Assembly: GCF_022376445.1 (NCBI RefSeq)
Contig: NW_025955040.1
Coordinates: forward strand, 118,297-182,296
Direction: 5' to 3'
Source of the DNA: Fomitopsis serialis
Taxonomy: Eukaryota; Basidiomycota; Agaricomycetes; Polyporales; Fomitopsidaceae
DNA length: 64,000 bases
Below the pieces are notes generated by a model. It was given only the letters and a program-made list of their open reading frames with translations. It did no database searches and was not told where the DNA came from. The position numbers were made by a program, and so were the translations under genes. Shown here one piece after another: positions 36,061-47,300 of this stretch. Numbering within the stretch: the first letter of the stretch is position 1; the number at the start of each line of letters is the position of its first letter.

Positions 36061-36665
36061 GTGTGTCGGAAGTTCTTCGAACACAGCCATGTTCGTCGAA
36101 GTCGGGTTCGAGTCATGCGTCACTCTTCGGGGCGTCACAGCTTCGCGATAGCGGTTACGAAGCTCGGGCGAGATGCTCAACAGTTCCTCGATGGTCAGCG
36201 GTACCGTTGGCGTGCTCATCGACCGCTTGAAGACGGACTCGGCAGCTGGGCCTGAACTACAGGTGCAAGATTCGTATACGAGCCGTCCCGGTTCTTAAAC
36301 TTCGTAGGCGCTGCTCCGAAGTTTCGGGTCGTCGGTGGTGCATAGGTCGCGTCCCGAACATTTGCGAAGGATGGATCGGACTCTCCTTGTCGGGCACTGA
36401 CTGCGCTGGTGGCGCCGAGGCCTGGACGCTCGGCCTAGAGTCTGCAGGTGGCGTCGAAGCTCTCGGCGGTGGACCGGTACGCTCTGCACTCTTCGAACGC
36501 GTGGTTGGGGCCTCGATCGGTGCTGCTTGCTGGCTCGACACAGCGGCGAAGCGAAGCGCACGGTACGCTCCTTCGAAGAGCCTCGGGAGTCCGGAGCTCG
36601 TGACTTATCGGTGGGCAAGTTCGCAGGACGGGCCGTGGAACGCTGCGGCCTCTTGTCAATCAGAT
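36061..36665 (-). pseudogene. Probable 3' end of gag, truncated
   Basis: Overlapping minus frames are Pro/Ser/Arg-rich (for example EAPTTRSKSAERTGPPPRAS) and keep the element's TTCG-rich word bias. That bias stops abruptly at about 36660, which I take as the 5' truncation point. No LTR, primer-binding site or capsid domain was seen, so the call rests on position and composition. Confidence 0.5.
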
Positions 36666-36997
36666 TGACCGAATTCCAAACACACCTGAACCAAGCTCAC
36701 ATGTCTGAGAGGTGTTTCAGGGAGCTATATGCCATTCAGACAGATTAATGGTACACCTTTCTTTGTGAAATGCCTCTTAACGAAGTTATGTCACGTAAAC
36801 TAGTTTCTAGGCGCGTCGGGTATACTGTGAAGTCTCTCTGTTCACATTAAGTTCCACTTTGGTAGGCTGCAAACATACCATTCTCGAGCCATCAGACGAT
36901 ACCACGCACGCTGAGACAACATGCGATACATTGTACAGTTACAGACCATTCACGGTGCAAACAACTACTAGTAGTACAGTCCCAGGAATGTAATCAA

Positions 36998-38162
36998 TCA
37001 GTTCCACAGCTCTCCGTCCTCGTCGCCGTCATCCGATGCACCTTCATCTGATGACACTGTCGCCGCGCCTACATCTTCACCCCAGTAGGCTCCAGGGCCT
37101 GTGTTGTCAAAACCTTCTGGTGCTACCGTAACTCGACATCCTGCTTCCCCGATGTCTGGCCGCACTGCAATCAAACCTCGAACGGGCTCCCTCACCGTGT
37201 GCCACCTCGCCTGCACATATTCGCGACGACGTGGAAGGCCTACTGGCCAGATCCACTTGAGGTTGATGAATTTGTGCCTCATGGAGCACATAGGGAGTAT
37301 CGGCTGACTTCCCTCTGCGTAGTTGCACACAAATGTCGTCATCTTGACGTATGACGCTTTGAGCACGGGTACGTTGGTGAGGGGAAGGGAGAGGCGGATG
37401 GGGAATGTAGGCTCCATCCAAGATGGAACGAATGTTTCGAGGGACGGGTCGTACTTATCAAAGCCCATGTCGTGGCCTTCGATTTCGCCAGTGAACTCCC
37501 AGTTCAACAGCGGCAGGAGTTGGCGGAGGAAGTGGCTGCTCGGATACTCCAGGGATAACGACGTTTTTCCCGTCCTCGTCAAGCTCCCCTATCAGAGGGA
37601 CGGAAACGGGTTGGTATGCCACCTGTCCATCGCCAGATGCGTTTGTCAGTACTGCTTCTAGGTCCAAGAGGTTTCAAACTTACGGAAACGTAAACCCACA
37701 CTTCAACCAGTACCTTTCGCCCTGCCAGTGTAGCGCAATTTCCGGCGGCCCCAGATGGGTCAAGTGAATGGGCCGTGCCATGCTCGAATACAGAGCCGGC
37801 TCAGATCCCATAAGACCCACCCGCCGTATTCCACCTTCTTCTCCCGGGCAAGCTTGGCCATAGCGTACCTCGCGTAGATGTCGGGTTGCACACGACTCAG
37901 CTTCATCGGACAGTGTGCGTACATCAAACACTGGACAAAAACAACATTAGACAAAAGCACAAGGAGCATGATACGGCACTCACATAATCGAACAGGTACC
38001 CAAACGTTTTTCTCTCCAAACAGACCACAGTGACGTGGTTAATAGTCGAGCATATATGGCACCGCCTCGATTTCATGCATACGTCCTCGAACTTAGGTAG
38101 GCCGCTTGGTATAGACAGCTGATGATGCGAGGGTCGAAGCGAATAGCAGGGAAGGGGAACAT
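36998..38162 (-). pseudogene. Tandem family member 1, broken by single-base shifts
   Basis: Same three-exon plan as its neighbours. Exon 1 runs from an ATG at 38162 to the GTGAGT donor near 37982 (ending NHVTVVCLERKTFGYLFDY). Exon 2 is about 37969-37680 (CLMYAHCPMKLS, GGWVL). Exon 3 runs from 37622 to the stop at 36998 (QPVSVPLIGEL, FPIRLSLPLTNVPVLK, PMCSMRHKFINLKWIWPVGL, acidic tail ending ELWN). Three places need a one-base correction to stay in frame: in exon 1 just before LPKFEDVC, in exon 2 directly after GGWVL, and in exon 3 after VIPGVSEQPL. All three lie inside conserved blocks, so introns do not explain them. It is probably a pseudogene at the distal end of the array. Confidence 0.75.
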
Positions 38163-38237
38163 GGTGCTGGAAGAGTGGTGGCCAGTGTTGGGACAGCAGA
38201 GAGACGTCTGAGACGCTTTGAAGACGTTTGAACCAGT

Positions 38238-38258
38238 TCCCACACTAAGCGCTCACGT
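38238..38258 (-). promoter_or_regulatory. Conserved upstream block before the array genes
   Basis: On the plus strand TTCCCACACTAAGCGCTCAC lies here, 76 bases upstream of the member 1 ATG. Counterparts: 39770-39796 (CTCACACTTAGGCGCTGAAG, member 2), about 41237-41275 (TTTGAGCGCC, weak, member 3), 42784-42810 (CTCACCGTTAGGCGCCTAAG, member 4) and 44325-44345 (CTCACTCACAAGCGCTCAA, member 5). A TTTGAA-rich stretch accompanies most. It may be a shared promoter element or simply ancestral duplicated flank. Confidence 0.45.
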
Positions 38259-38429
38259 CGCGATGCGTTCTGTGGCCCTCGGTGCAGAGCCTTCCTCAGT
38301 GACTCGGAAGCGTTTCACCGAGCATAAATAGAGTAGATAGAAGATACTTTATTAACCGTACAGCTCAGAAAAACACGTAGCAACTAATGAACCAGAAAAG
38401 TCCCATTACAGTGGCAACCAACCAACGTT

Positions 38430-39633
38430 TCAGTATCCATCAGAATCGAGCTCCCAGAGCGGTTCATCCTCAGGCTCAGAATCAGCCTCGTCCTCGTCCT
38501 CTATCCCTGACCCTGAGTGGGAGTCAAACTCGCTGTTCTTGCCCCCGTTGTCTCCGCGCTTCTGTATGAGCTGTTCTCCCCACCTCACCACGCAGCCCTC
38601 CTCTCCAGGTCGAGGCCGAGTTGCCATCCTGGGAGACTGGGGCGGCGGTGGAACAACGCTCCAGGCCGCTTCCACATACTGGCGGGGATTTTTAAGGCCC
38701 TCCGGCCAGATGATGTCGAGCCCCATGAAAGCGTACTTCATGGAGCACATGGGAGCCGTCCGTTCCTTTCCAGTCGCGTAGTCGTGCACATTGATTGTTT
38801 TCTGAATTTCCGACTCCTTGAAAACGGGGATGCTGTCGAGGGGAAGAAGCTTGCGGATGGGATGCTCGTCCGGGTCATTCATGTAGGCAGGGATAAACGT
38901 CTGCAACGCTGGGCTGTAGAGGTCGAACGTCGCCCAGGGCTTGTGGGGCGACCCCTTGAAGCGGTTTAGCCCAGGGATAGCCTGGATCAGGAGCGGCTGG
39001 GTTGAGGGACCGGGTATGTCAATGACCATCCCGGTGGAGTCTATCTCCCCTATGAGGGGGATGGAAATGGGGTTCTCCCGTTCTGTACGTTAACGCAACG
39101 ATGTCTGTTAGTACTGGACAAACATGGCAAGACTCTCTACGCACTGCGACATAAAACAGTGCTTCTACCGACGCCAGCCGCCCCTCCCCCTCTCGCTCGC
39201 TCGCACACGCCTGGTGCAAAAGAGGACACAACTCCGGACGCACGTAAAAGTCCGGAATTGCACCCATGTAGACCCATCCGCCAAACCTGGCGGGAGGATC
39301 ACGCAGCTTGAGGGTGAGTTCCATCATTCTCTCAACCTTATCTGGCTCGATTTGCACAGGGCTAAAACGCATGGGGCAGCCAGAGTCGTCGCCCAGAAGA
39401 CACTAAAGGGTGATCCATGAGACAACGCCTAGCCAGGCACGTTGTGGAGAACAACTCACGTATTCGTACAATTCCCCAAAATGCAACCGCTCCATGCAGA
39501 TCACCGTGACGTGGTCTATGTTGGGGGAGCGGCTGCATGGTGATGACGAGCCGCAGTAGTACTCGAATCCGAACTCCATAACCTCGCTGATAGTCTTGAT
39601 GACGCGTTCGTCGACATTGCGGGGTGTAGGCAT
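38430..39633 (-). CDS. Tandem family member 2, unrecognised protein
   Basis: Exon 1 39633-39460 (58 residues, MPTPRNVDERVIKTI... NIDHVTVICMERLHFGELYEY). Exon 2 39402-39145 (86 residues, CLLGDDSGCPMRFS... RFGGWVYMGAIPDFY). Exon 3 about 39074-38430 (214 residues, PISIPLIGEIDSTG... PIRKLLPLDSIPVFKESE, APMCSMKYAFMGLDIIWPEGL, acidic tail ending EPLWELDSDGY). Both introns use good donors (GTGAGT, GTGCGT). The exon 3 acceptor is uncertain: the usual position leaves the frame off by one, while a GGGAG site 8 bases later restores it. The protein is soluble and acidic at the C terminus, with no signal peptide or membrane segment. Its 11 last residues are identical to member 4. I do not recognise the family, so no function is proposed. 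Confidence 0.75.
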
Positions 39634-40039
39634 AGTGGAACGGAATAGGTAGAGAGCGGGTGGGATTTGTTGGAGATCGTCAAGCAGTTTCAGACGAATG
39701 GGATGTGTTTGAGAGACTAAGAGCGCCTTCAACACGTCTGAAGCGCGAAAAATCCGTTTGAAGCAGATTCTCACACTTAGGCGCTGAAGCCACACACGCC
39801 GTGCTCAACCAGTTCTGTGCCCAGAAGAGACTGCACATCAGTTCAGTGCTTCGGTGCGACTGTAACCTTCCTAAAGGGCAGTCTTCTTATGGATAAACCA
39901 TCCATCCGATCCGAAAAAAACTCTAGTAGCTCAATGGATTACAAGCAATGGAATAGTAGACGTTACAAAAGTACACACTTTCAGCCCCAGAACATCTCCT
40001 CACGTTCTGCCGTTCCTGCAACTTTGTCCCAGTCCGACT

Positions 40040-41165
40040 CTAAAGCGATCCAGCCCCCATCCGATGCCGGATTGTCACACTTTCCTCCCGCCGTACTTCT
40101 CTTCCCTCGACTGCCAGTCTCACCTGACTGCCGGCCTGTCCAGGTCGTGGCCCCACTGCAACCACACCCATGGGATCCGGCATCTGCATGACGCTCCACT
40201 GTCCCTGCAGATACTCGCGGCCGTCTTGAAGACCCACCGGCCAGACCCAGTCTAGCTCCATGAAGTCATGCTTCATTGAGCACATAGGCTCCGTTCTTCC
40301 TCTTCGCCCGGCTGCGTGATCTATCACGAGGATGGTCATGTTTACGTTCGAATCCTTCAAGATGGGTACGGTGGTAAGGGGAAGGGACAGGCGTATGGGG
40401 AACGTCGGGTCTGTCAGCGACGGGTTGAACGTTTGCTGGGACGGGTCGTAGAGGTCGAGGTTGGTGATGGCGTCGTCATCCGTATTCTTGAAGTAGTTCA
40501 AATCGCGGATGACCTGGCAAAGCAGTGGCTGCGAGAAAGGCCCTGGGATGACTATCTCCGACCGAGCGGTGTCGATCTCCCCAATGAGGGGGATAGAAAC
40601 GGGCAAGAACCCATCCTGTGCATCGCCAAAACATGTATTTCAGTATTGCAAGGTGGTTCAAAGACGTTCGCTGCGCACCATGACATAAACCTGTGCCTCC
40701 ACCAGTGCTGTCCGCCCCTGTTCCCATGCGTCGCTGGGCCTCAACAGAGATAGAGTAGGATGAAACCTGTTGCTCTCCCTCCAGAACTTGCGCAACGCTC
40801 CCATGAAGACCCATCCGCCAAACCTCGGAGGGCGTCTGAGTTTCTTCGCGCATTGGAGCATATAAGCTGTCGTTCTTGGAGTCGACTGGATGCGACTGGG
40901 CTTCATTCGGCAAGCAGCGTCGTCGCGCATTACACACTATATAGGGGACAAATCAGACTCGAGAATATGACTAGCATGGACCTGTACTACTCACATAGTC
41001 GAACAGCATACCAAAATGGTCCTTCTCCAAGCACACCACGGCGACATGGTCGATCGCGGGGAACGTAGTGCACTCTCGCGAATGCTTGCACACTTCTTCG
41101 AATCGCGGTCCGTGTTGAGCGAGGATGGCGATAAGAGCTTGGTCGACAGGAAGTGGAGTAGACAT
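40040..41165 (-). CDS. Tandem family member 3, unrecognised protein
   Basis: Exon 1 41165-40995 (57 residues, MSTPLPVDQALIAIL... AIDHVAVVCLEKDHFGMLFDY). Exon 2 40936-40679 (86 residues, CVMRDDAACRMKPS... RFGGWVFMGALRKFW). Exon 3 40615-40040 (191 residues, DGFLPVSIPLIGEID... FPIRLSLPLTTVPILKDSN, EPMCSMKHDFMELDWVWPVGL). All junctions are phase 0 with GT-AG ends. The tail departs from the family. The called frame ends MGAGSL, but the other frame to 39981 gives a more family-like acidic end (ALESDWDKVAGTAEREEMFWG is 21 residues; its key parts are ALESDWD and EEMFWG). A late frameshift or an unseen small intron is therefore possible. Confidence 0.75.
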
Positions 41166-41488
41166 GGTGGACGGAGGTTGTGGAGAGAAATAGGATACAG
41201 TCCACAGCTCTGAGAGTGGCGTCAAGGAATAAGCCAGCGCCTGGCCTTTGAGCGCCGGAGCCACAACGAGCCACACCGAGTTGTAATGAGTTCCGTAGCT
41301 CACAAGACATTCGTTCTCACTTAACAAGTATTACAATGGATTTCGTCCCACTTAACGAGTATTACAATGGATTGTGTAGTAAGAGGAGGTATCTATATAG
41401 TACACCAAAGAAACATTCAATTCACTGGGCGACAAGTATACGAGAAACCGAGACACCGCAAGAATCGTCCCAACTGGCGAAGAATAAT

Positions 41489-42689
41489 TCAGTACCCATC
41501 AGAATCGAGCTCCCAGAGTGGCTCCCCCTCCAATTCAGCGTCCTCGTCAGACATTCCCTCTATGTCTAAGTCCATTGCCTCGTCTTCTTTTTCCAAATTT
41601 ACCTCCTTTGTCTGCGCTACCCCGGGCGTTCGCACCACGAACTCGTCCTCTTCAGGCTGCGCCGGCACTCCTGTGGATAGACGTAGTGGGAGTAGAGCGC
41701 TTTGGCAGGTATCCTCCTTGTACTGCCTGTGATTTGGGAGGCCCACCGGCCAGATAAAGTCCAGCCCGATGAAGTTGTACTTCAGCGAGGACATAGGCTC
41801 CATGGTTTTGCGTCCCGTGGCGTAGCTTCTCACGTACTTTGTCATTACAACATCGTAGTCCCTAATAATAGGAACGTGGTCGAGGGGGAGGGACAGGCGG
41901 ATAGGAAAGGCGTCTGTCATGTCCGCCGGTACGAACGTCTGGGATGCCGCGTTGTACAGGTCATAGCTCGGCGTGGGCGGTCGTGGGTTTTTAAAGGGAT
42001 TGAGCCCCGGTATGGCCTGAACAAGCAGGGGTTGTTCCTCCGGACCTGGTATATTGATTGCAAACCCGGTGGGCTCTATGATCCCTATGAGGGGGATGGA
42101 AACGGGGAGTAATGCGTCCTATGCATCCCCCAAAGACGTCAGTCAGTAGACGTTAGCTATGAAATCCGTTGGAGACGCACCTCAACATAAAAGAGAATAT
42201 CTACTAACGCGGCCCGTCCCTGTGGCCCCTGTGTCTCCGCAACGTAGGGAGGCCACTGGTAATTTAACAGAGGACGCGACCGCTTCCAATCCTCGTAGCA
42301 CTCGGGAACAGCACCCATCAACACCCATCCGCCGAACTTCAGAGGAGGGTCATGCGGCTGATTGGCGGCCTCCACCATGAGTTCCCTGTCTTCTGTATCG
42401 ATCTGGGTACTGCTGAGTTCCATCGGGCAGACATCCGTTCCGTCCATAAGACACTGATTGAGGGCGAGAACTCAGACAGCCACCCTGGTTGATAAAGTAC
42501 TGAGGAAGTACTTACATAGTCGAACAGCATACCGAAGTTGTCCCTTTCCAGGCAGACGACTGTAACATGGTCCATCTTGTCGCAGAAGTTGCATGGCCGT
42601 GATGTGCTCCAGACTTCATCCAGAGTTGTCGTTACAGTGAGTGCAAAGATCTTGAATAGGCGTTCGTCAACATTTCGAGGCGTAGGCAT
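41489..42689 (-). CDS. Tandem family member 4, unrecognised protein
   Basis: Exon 1 42689-42516 (58 residues, MPTPRNVDERLFKIF... MDHVTVVCLERDNFGMLFDY). Exon 2 42453-42181 (91 residues, CLMDGTDVCPMELSS... KFGGWVLMGAVPECY). Exon 3 42118-41489 (209 residues, DALLPVSIPLIGII... FPIRLSLPLDHVPIIRDYD, EPMSSLKYNFIGLDFIWPVGL, acidic tail ending EPLWELDSDGY). All three exons join in phase 0 through consensus GT-AG introns of 62 nt each, giving 358 residues. This is the cleanest model of the array. Exon 1 begins with the same nine residues as member 2, and the last exon shares a 22-base identical stretch with member 2, so the two are the closest pair or have exchanged sequence. Function unknown. Confidence 0.82.
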
Positions 42690-42974
42690 ATTAGGATAGA
42701 GGTGTGGGGAGAGGATATGCTTAGGGCAGTCTGAAGAGCGCTGTCAACACGTTTAAAGATGTTGAAACCGATTTGAAGCAAACTCTCACCGTTAGGCGCC
42801 TAAGCCACACTGGCATCGCACCCGGGCCCTCCGCCCGATGTAGGCTATTGGAGGAAATCAGAGAGTCAAGATATGGGTCCGTATTACAATTGAGCTGTGG
42901 TTTTTGGAGGTTGTGACACTTCACGGACATCGTTGCAGCACAATTGAAATATATAATAACATTTTCAAGCCTAC

Positions 42975-44196
42975 TCACAGCTCGCATGGTATCAGAGAGC
43001 CTTCTGAGAGGATCTCCCAAATCTCCACCTCCTCCTGGACGTCAACGTGAGTAATTTCTCTTCCGTCAAGCTGAAATCCCAGAATTTCCGAAATTTCCCT
43101 GTCATCCTTCGCTCCCGCCGCTTGAGCCTCACCATGCGCCTGCCCTGTCCCAGCCTCCACCTCCGAGTTGCTGTCCTGAGCATTGGCAACCGGTTGCAAA
43201 TCCTGAACGGTACAGTCCTCTTCCCCAATAAGCGGTCGCACGGCTACTGTGCCGTCGGAGCTCCCTCGATCTTCGATGTGCCAGTCCGCCTTCAGACATT
43301 GACGGCGCTGCGGGACATCCATTGGCCAGACGAAATCGAACGCCATGAAACTCGCCGTCATAGAACACATCGGTACGAGGGGCTTGAGACCGCGTGAATA
43401 GTCCCCCGCATCCTCAGTGAGGGCTACGTTCGATTCTTTAAAGACGGGGACATGTTTGAGAGGGAAAGGAAGGCGGAAGGGCACCACGTGCAAGCAGGCG
43501 GGGATGAAGGCGTTGGCATCGACACTGAAGAGATCAAATGACATCCCTAGTGGCTGTTCATGACTCTTCCACTCATTGAGCCCGCGAAGAAGCTGAGTCG
43601 TAAGTGGTTGGTTGAAGGATATTTCGATCTTGTTGTCGAGTACATCCCATATGAGGGGCAAAGAGAGCGGCGGATGCCTGTCCTAGATTATGTCACAGTC
43701 TGAGAATGTCATGAAACATGTTGAATGATTCATTGTGTCTCACCAGCACGTAGAGCATTGTCTCCACCACAACTTTGGACGCTTGCCCCTGAAGACACGT
43801 CGGCACAAATACCCCCCCATGGCTCTCCAGAATAGAACCCAACAGCACCCATCCTCCCAAAGTTGCAGGCGGGTCTAGCGCGTCGATCGCGCCCAGAGCA
43901 CGCCTCAGATCTTGTTTATTTCCTTGAACGTGGCTTAGCTTTGCAGGGCAAAGTGAGCAGTCGTTCATTAAGCACTAATATAACACAGCAGGTGGTTGGT
44001 TTGAATCACTGAATAAGAGAAATAATGTACTCACGTAGTCGAAAAGCACGCCAAAGTTCTTCCTTTCGAGGCAGACCACCGTAACGTGGTTAATCTCGGG
44101 GTTTTCTGGACACTCCTGGGCATAGTGGGCGGTGATTCCGTAGGAAGGTAGAGCTGGAGCCAGTAATCGAAGCACTCGCTGATCCAAACGGACCAT
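42975..44196 (-). CDS. Tandem family member 5, unrecognised protein
   Basis: Exon 1 44196-44035 (54 residues, MVRLDQRVLRLLAP... EINHVTVVCLERKNFGVLFDY). Exon 2 43974-43744 (77 residues, CLMNDCSLCPAKLSH... TLGGWVLLGSILESH). Exon 3 43682-42975 (235 residues, DRHPPLSLPLIWDVLD... FRLPFPLKHVPVFKESN, VPMCSMTASFMAFDFVWPMDV, long acidic/Gln-rich tail). Junctions are phase 0 with GTGAGT and GTGAGA donors and TTAG/CTAG acceptors, giving 366 residues. It is the most diverged intact member: it lacks the PRNVDER start and the EPLWELDSDGY end. It lies directly beside the Plavaka transposase on the same strand. Function unknown. Confidence 0.8.
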
Positions 44197-44398
44197 GGTT
44201 GTGTTCTGTGCAGAAGGTTTGAAGATGTTGGACCGACAAGCAGGGTGTTTTGCGTCAGGCCAGCTGTAGTGACTGTCTGTAGATAGGTATGGTGCGGCGC
44301 CTCTCGGCCGGTATACAAAGTTCTCACTCACAAGCGCTCAAAAGCGGAGAATACCTAAGTCAAGGACTTCTCATTGGGACTACACTACGCGTATATTT

Positions 44399-47300
44399 CT
44401 ACCACATAGTCTGATACGAGTACATGCTTGCCCAGTTGTTAATAAAAAGCTTGTCAGCTTTGTCAAGAACATTCTCAGAGGTCCAGTCTGGCGGAACAAC
44501 ACCTTGAGACCTATCTGGATACGCCGGTACCAGTTGGCAAGACTGGCGTATTTGTGATACTGGGATGATTTTGCCTTGCGGCAGACCATCCGAGCGTAGC
44601 GGCGGTCGATTGACTGCATACATGAGATGCGTTGGATCAGCTGTACCGGAAAACCGAGTGTACCACTCCACATAGGCAAGTGGTCCTTTGGGCCACCATG
44701 CGGGGGCCGATCCGCCTCCTCGCCTCGCGTGAAACTTCTTGGGTAGCGTGAATATAACCTTCACTCTTCCCGCTCGCGTACCTACGCAGTAAAAGATGAA
44801 TAACTGGGAGAGGTGCATAAACAATAACAATACCTTGTACCCCGGTGGACTCGGCCTGCTCGTTCTCGAGCACAATGACTGTGTCGAAGCGAGATTTTCT
44901 CCCCTTCGCAATGGATCCAGGGATGCATTTTACAACGTCTATCTCCTCCCTACCGTCGGACAACTCGCAAGGGCTGAAACGAAACTTGTGATAGACGTCG
45001 ACACGATCAAAGGGTAGCCAGGTGCGCGCGAATTCGCGTCGATTAAGTCGAAGTTCTGAGGGCTGTAAATCGTTGATGAAGGTCGCCAGGGCCGTGGTGA
45101 ATCCAGGTGCGCAATGGAGCTCTTGTATCCGCGTAAGATGCTGCTGAGGTGCTGGTGCGTACTTCGCAATTTTGACCGTGCTGCCCACATCCACCAGCTC
45201 GGAGTCGTCCGGAGGTCGTTCAAGGTTCTCCGCATCCTCGCCCGGGCTACCTCTACCCTCCGCGTCGTCCATTTCCGCCGCGTCGTCCATGTCCGCCGCG
45301 TCTTCCTCGGCCTGCTGTTCCTTCTGAAACACCTCATACAACATCATCTTCTCTCGGCGGCTGATCCACTTCACCATCTGGGGGAATTCGTCTCGGTGAT
45401 TGGACGCCCTCCACGCATCCTTCGCGAAGTCGATGTGAAGACGCTCAAACATCTCCGTATTGTAGTTGTCCGTGGTGCCAAAGAGACGGATAGAGTCGAC
45501 GTAATGGAGAAGGGAGTGGAATTTTGGGATGTTGAGGTGGTCGCGTATACCCAGCTTCACCAAGATGCCCTTGTGCTTGTGAAACGTGTTCAGGGCATCT
45601 GTCATGTATCCAAGGGTGTCGTCGTCGTGCGTCGGGTACTGCGCGAGGTAGATGAAATCGAGGAGGGAGCGAAAAGCGAGAAGGAGAGACTTGGGAATCT
45701 TGCCTATCAGACAGGCCAGGAGCACACGAGCCATGTCCTTGCGCTCTTTGCCAGTGATCTGCGAGAGGGACGAAATACCGTGCTTGAAGTGTCGGATGCC
45801 ATAGGCCTTGGGAAGCGTGCGCAGACGCCTATCTAGCTCCTTGGAGCCCAGGATATCCTGACACCAAGATACCAGGTGCTTGAATACACCCTGGTAAAGC
45901 TGATGCAAGACGTCTGGGGTAATGGAGAGGTGGATGTCTGTGTACGGCAAGTCCACCCAGAATGGTTTCTTGACCCCGCCACTGACGTCTTGCTCCATGC
46001 ACGCCCCTTCAGCGGCAGAGGCATTGCGGCTGTTCTTGTGGGCATCAGCGATGATTTCTTCGGTAGCGTCTGAGGTCCGAGGGTCCGAGGGTTCCTCTTG
46101 CTCGAGTTTGTCAGAGGGACATTGGCATTTGGGACATGTTCCATACTTCGAGCATGTCACTAGACACTGCTCGGGGTAGTCCGCAACGTAAGCCGCGAGG
46201 ATGGGATGGACTCGCCGGACTGAGCCGTCTCCTCCTGTTACCTCCATCCCCTCCACGCCCGCATGTGCCAGGGGCTTGAGAATGATTCGCATGGCAGCGT
46301 GGAAGAGCCGTTGAGACCTCGCCTTGCGTTCGCGTTTAGTGAGCTTCTCGCCGCCAATCTTGGAGACAGGGAGGTAGCCAAGGAGAATACAGGCGTGCTC
46401 AGATGGTTTGCGGCGAATGGCGCGGGGAATGTTACCGAGGGTGAGGTATACAGGATATGCCGACTTGTTCCCGGAGAACTGAGTCAACTGCGTCTTGTCC
46501 GTGGAGATAATCACTGGCGCAACAGCAGCGCCTTCTGGTAGTAATTGCTGTCATGGGCTTGCCTGTAAGTAGCATGTCAGGAGTGGACATAAAATAGACC
46601 GACCTGCACAGAATTCCACCATAGCCCCGTCCACATCTCCGTGAAGATCTGCTTCATTCGAGACCGGTCGGCAAAGACTCGTTTGGGTCGATACACGATA
46701 TGTTTTGCGTATGATGGGTTGCCAAGAAGTGCCTGAATTGCCTCCAAAATGTCTCGATATCGCACTAGGTGCATCTCATCTGGTCTGTCTGGGAACGACA
46801 ACGAGGACATCTTCCACGAGGCTCTGTCGGGTATGCTATCAACCCTCATAAAAAGCTCCCGAACATCTTTGAAGGTTAGGCCGAGCTTCTCGACAACCTA
46901 CAAACGAAGATTGTACATCAGAGCACAACGTATTCAGAGGTATTTCGGAGACTTACGCCAGGTATGCATAAAAATCTGTTCATGGCCTTCTGGCCCACGT
47001 CCTCTCGAATAACCCACATGGCCACTCGCCAGTCCAGCTCGGAAGCAAAAGGCCTCCACTTCTGATTTTTGTCTTGCTTCTCCCCTGGCGGTTGGTCATC
47101 GCCATCTACGTCCATTCTGTCGTCCTCATCCACCTCCAAATCCTCGCTCTCTTCTCCAAAATAGGCTCTCCACGTCTCCACAATCGTCTCCTCCATTCGT
47201 ATAACCTTCCCGGCGAGAAGGTCTTCTTCTTCCAATCTTGTGTCGTCTTCGTCGTCCAACTCTGGCATATGGGGGGCCGCAAGGGCGGCCGGACAGGCTG

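Noticed and set aside
45114..45836. 240-codon plus-strand open frame
   Set aside because: Antisense shadow of the transposase core, which has clear family motifs.
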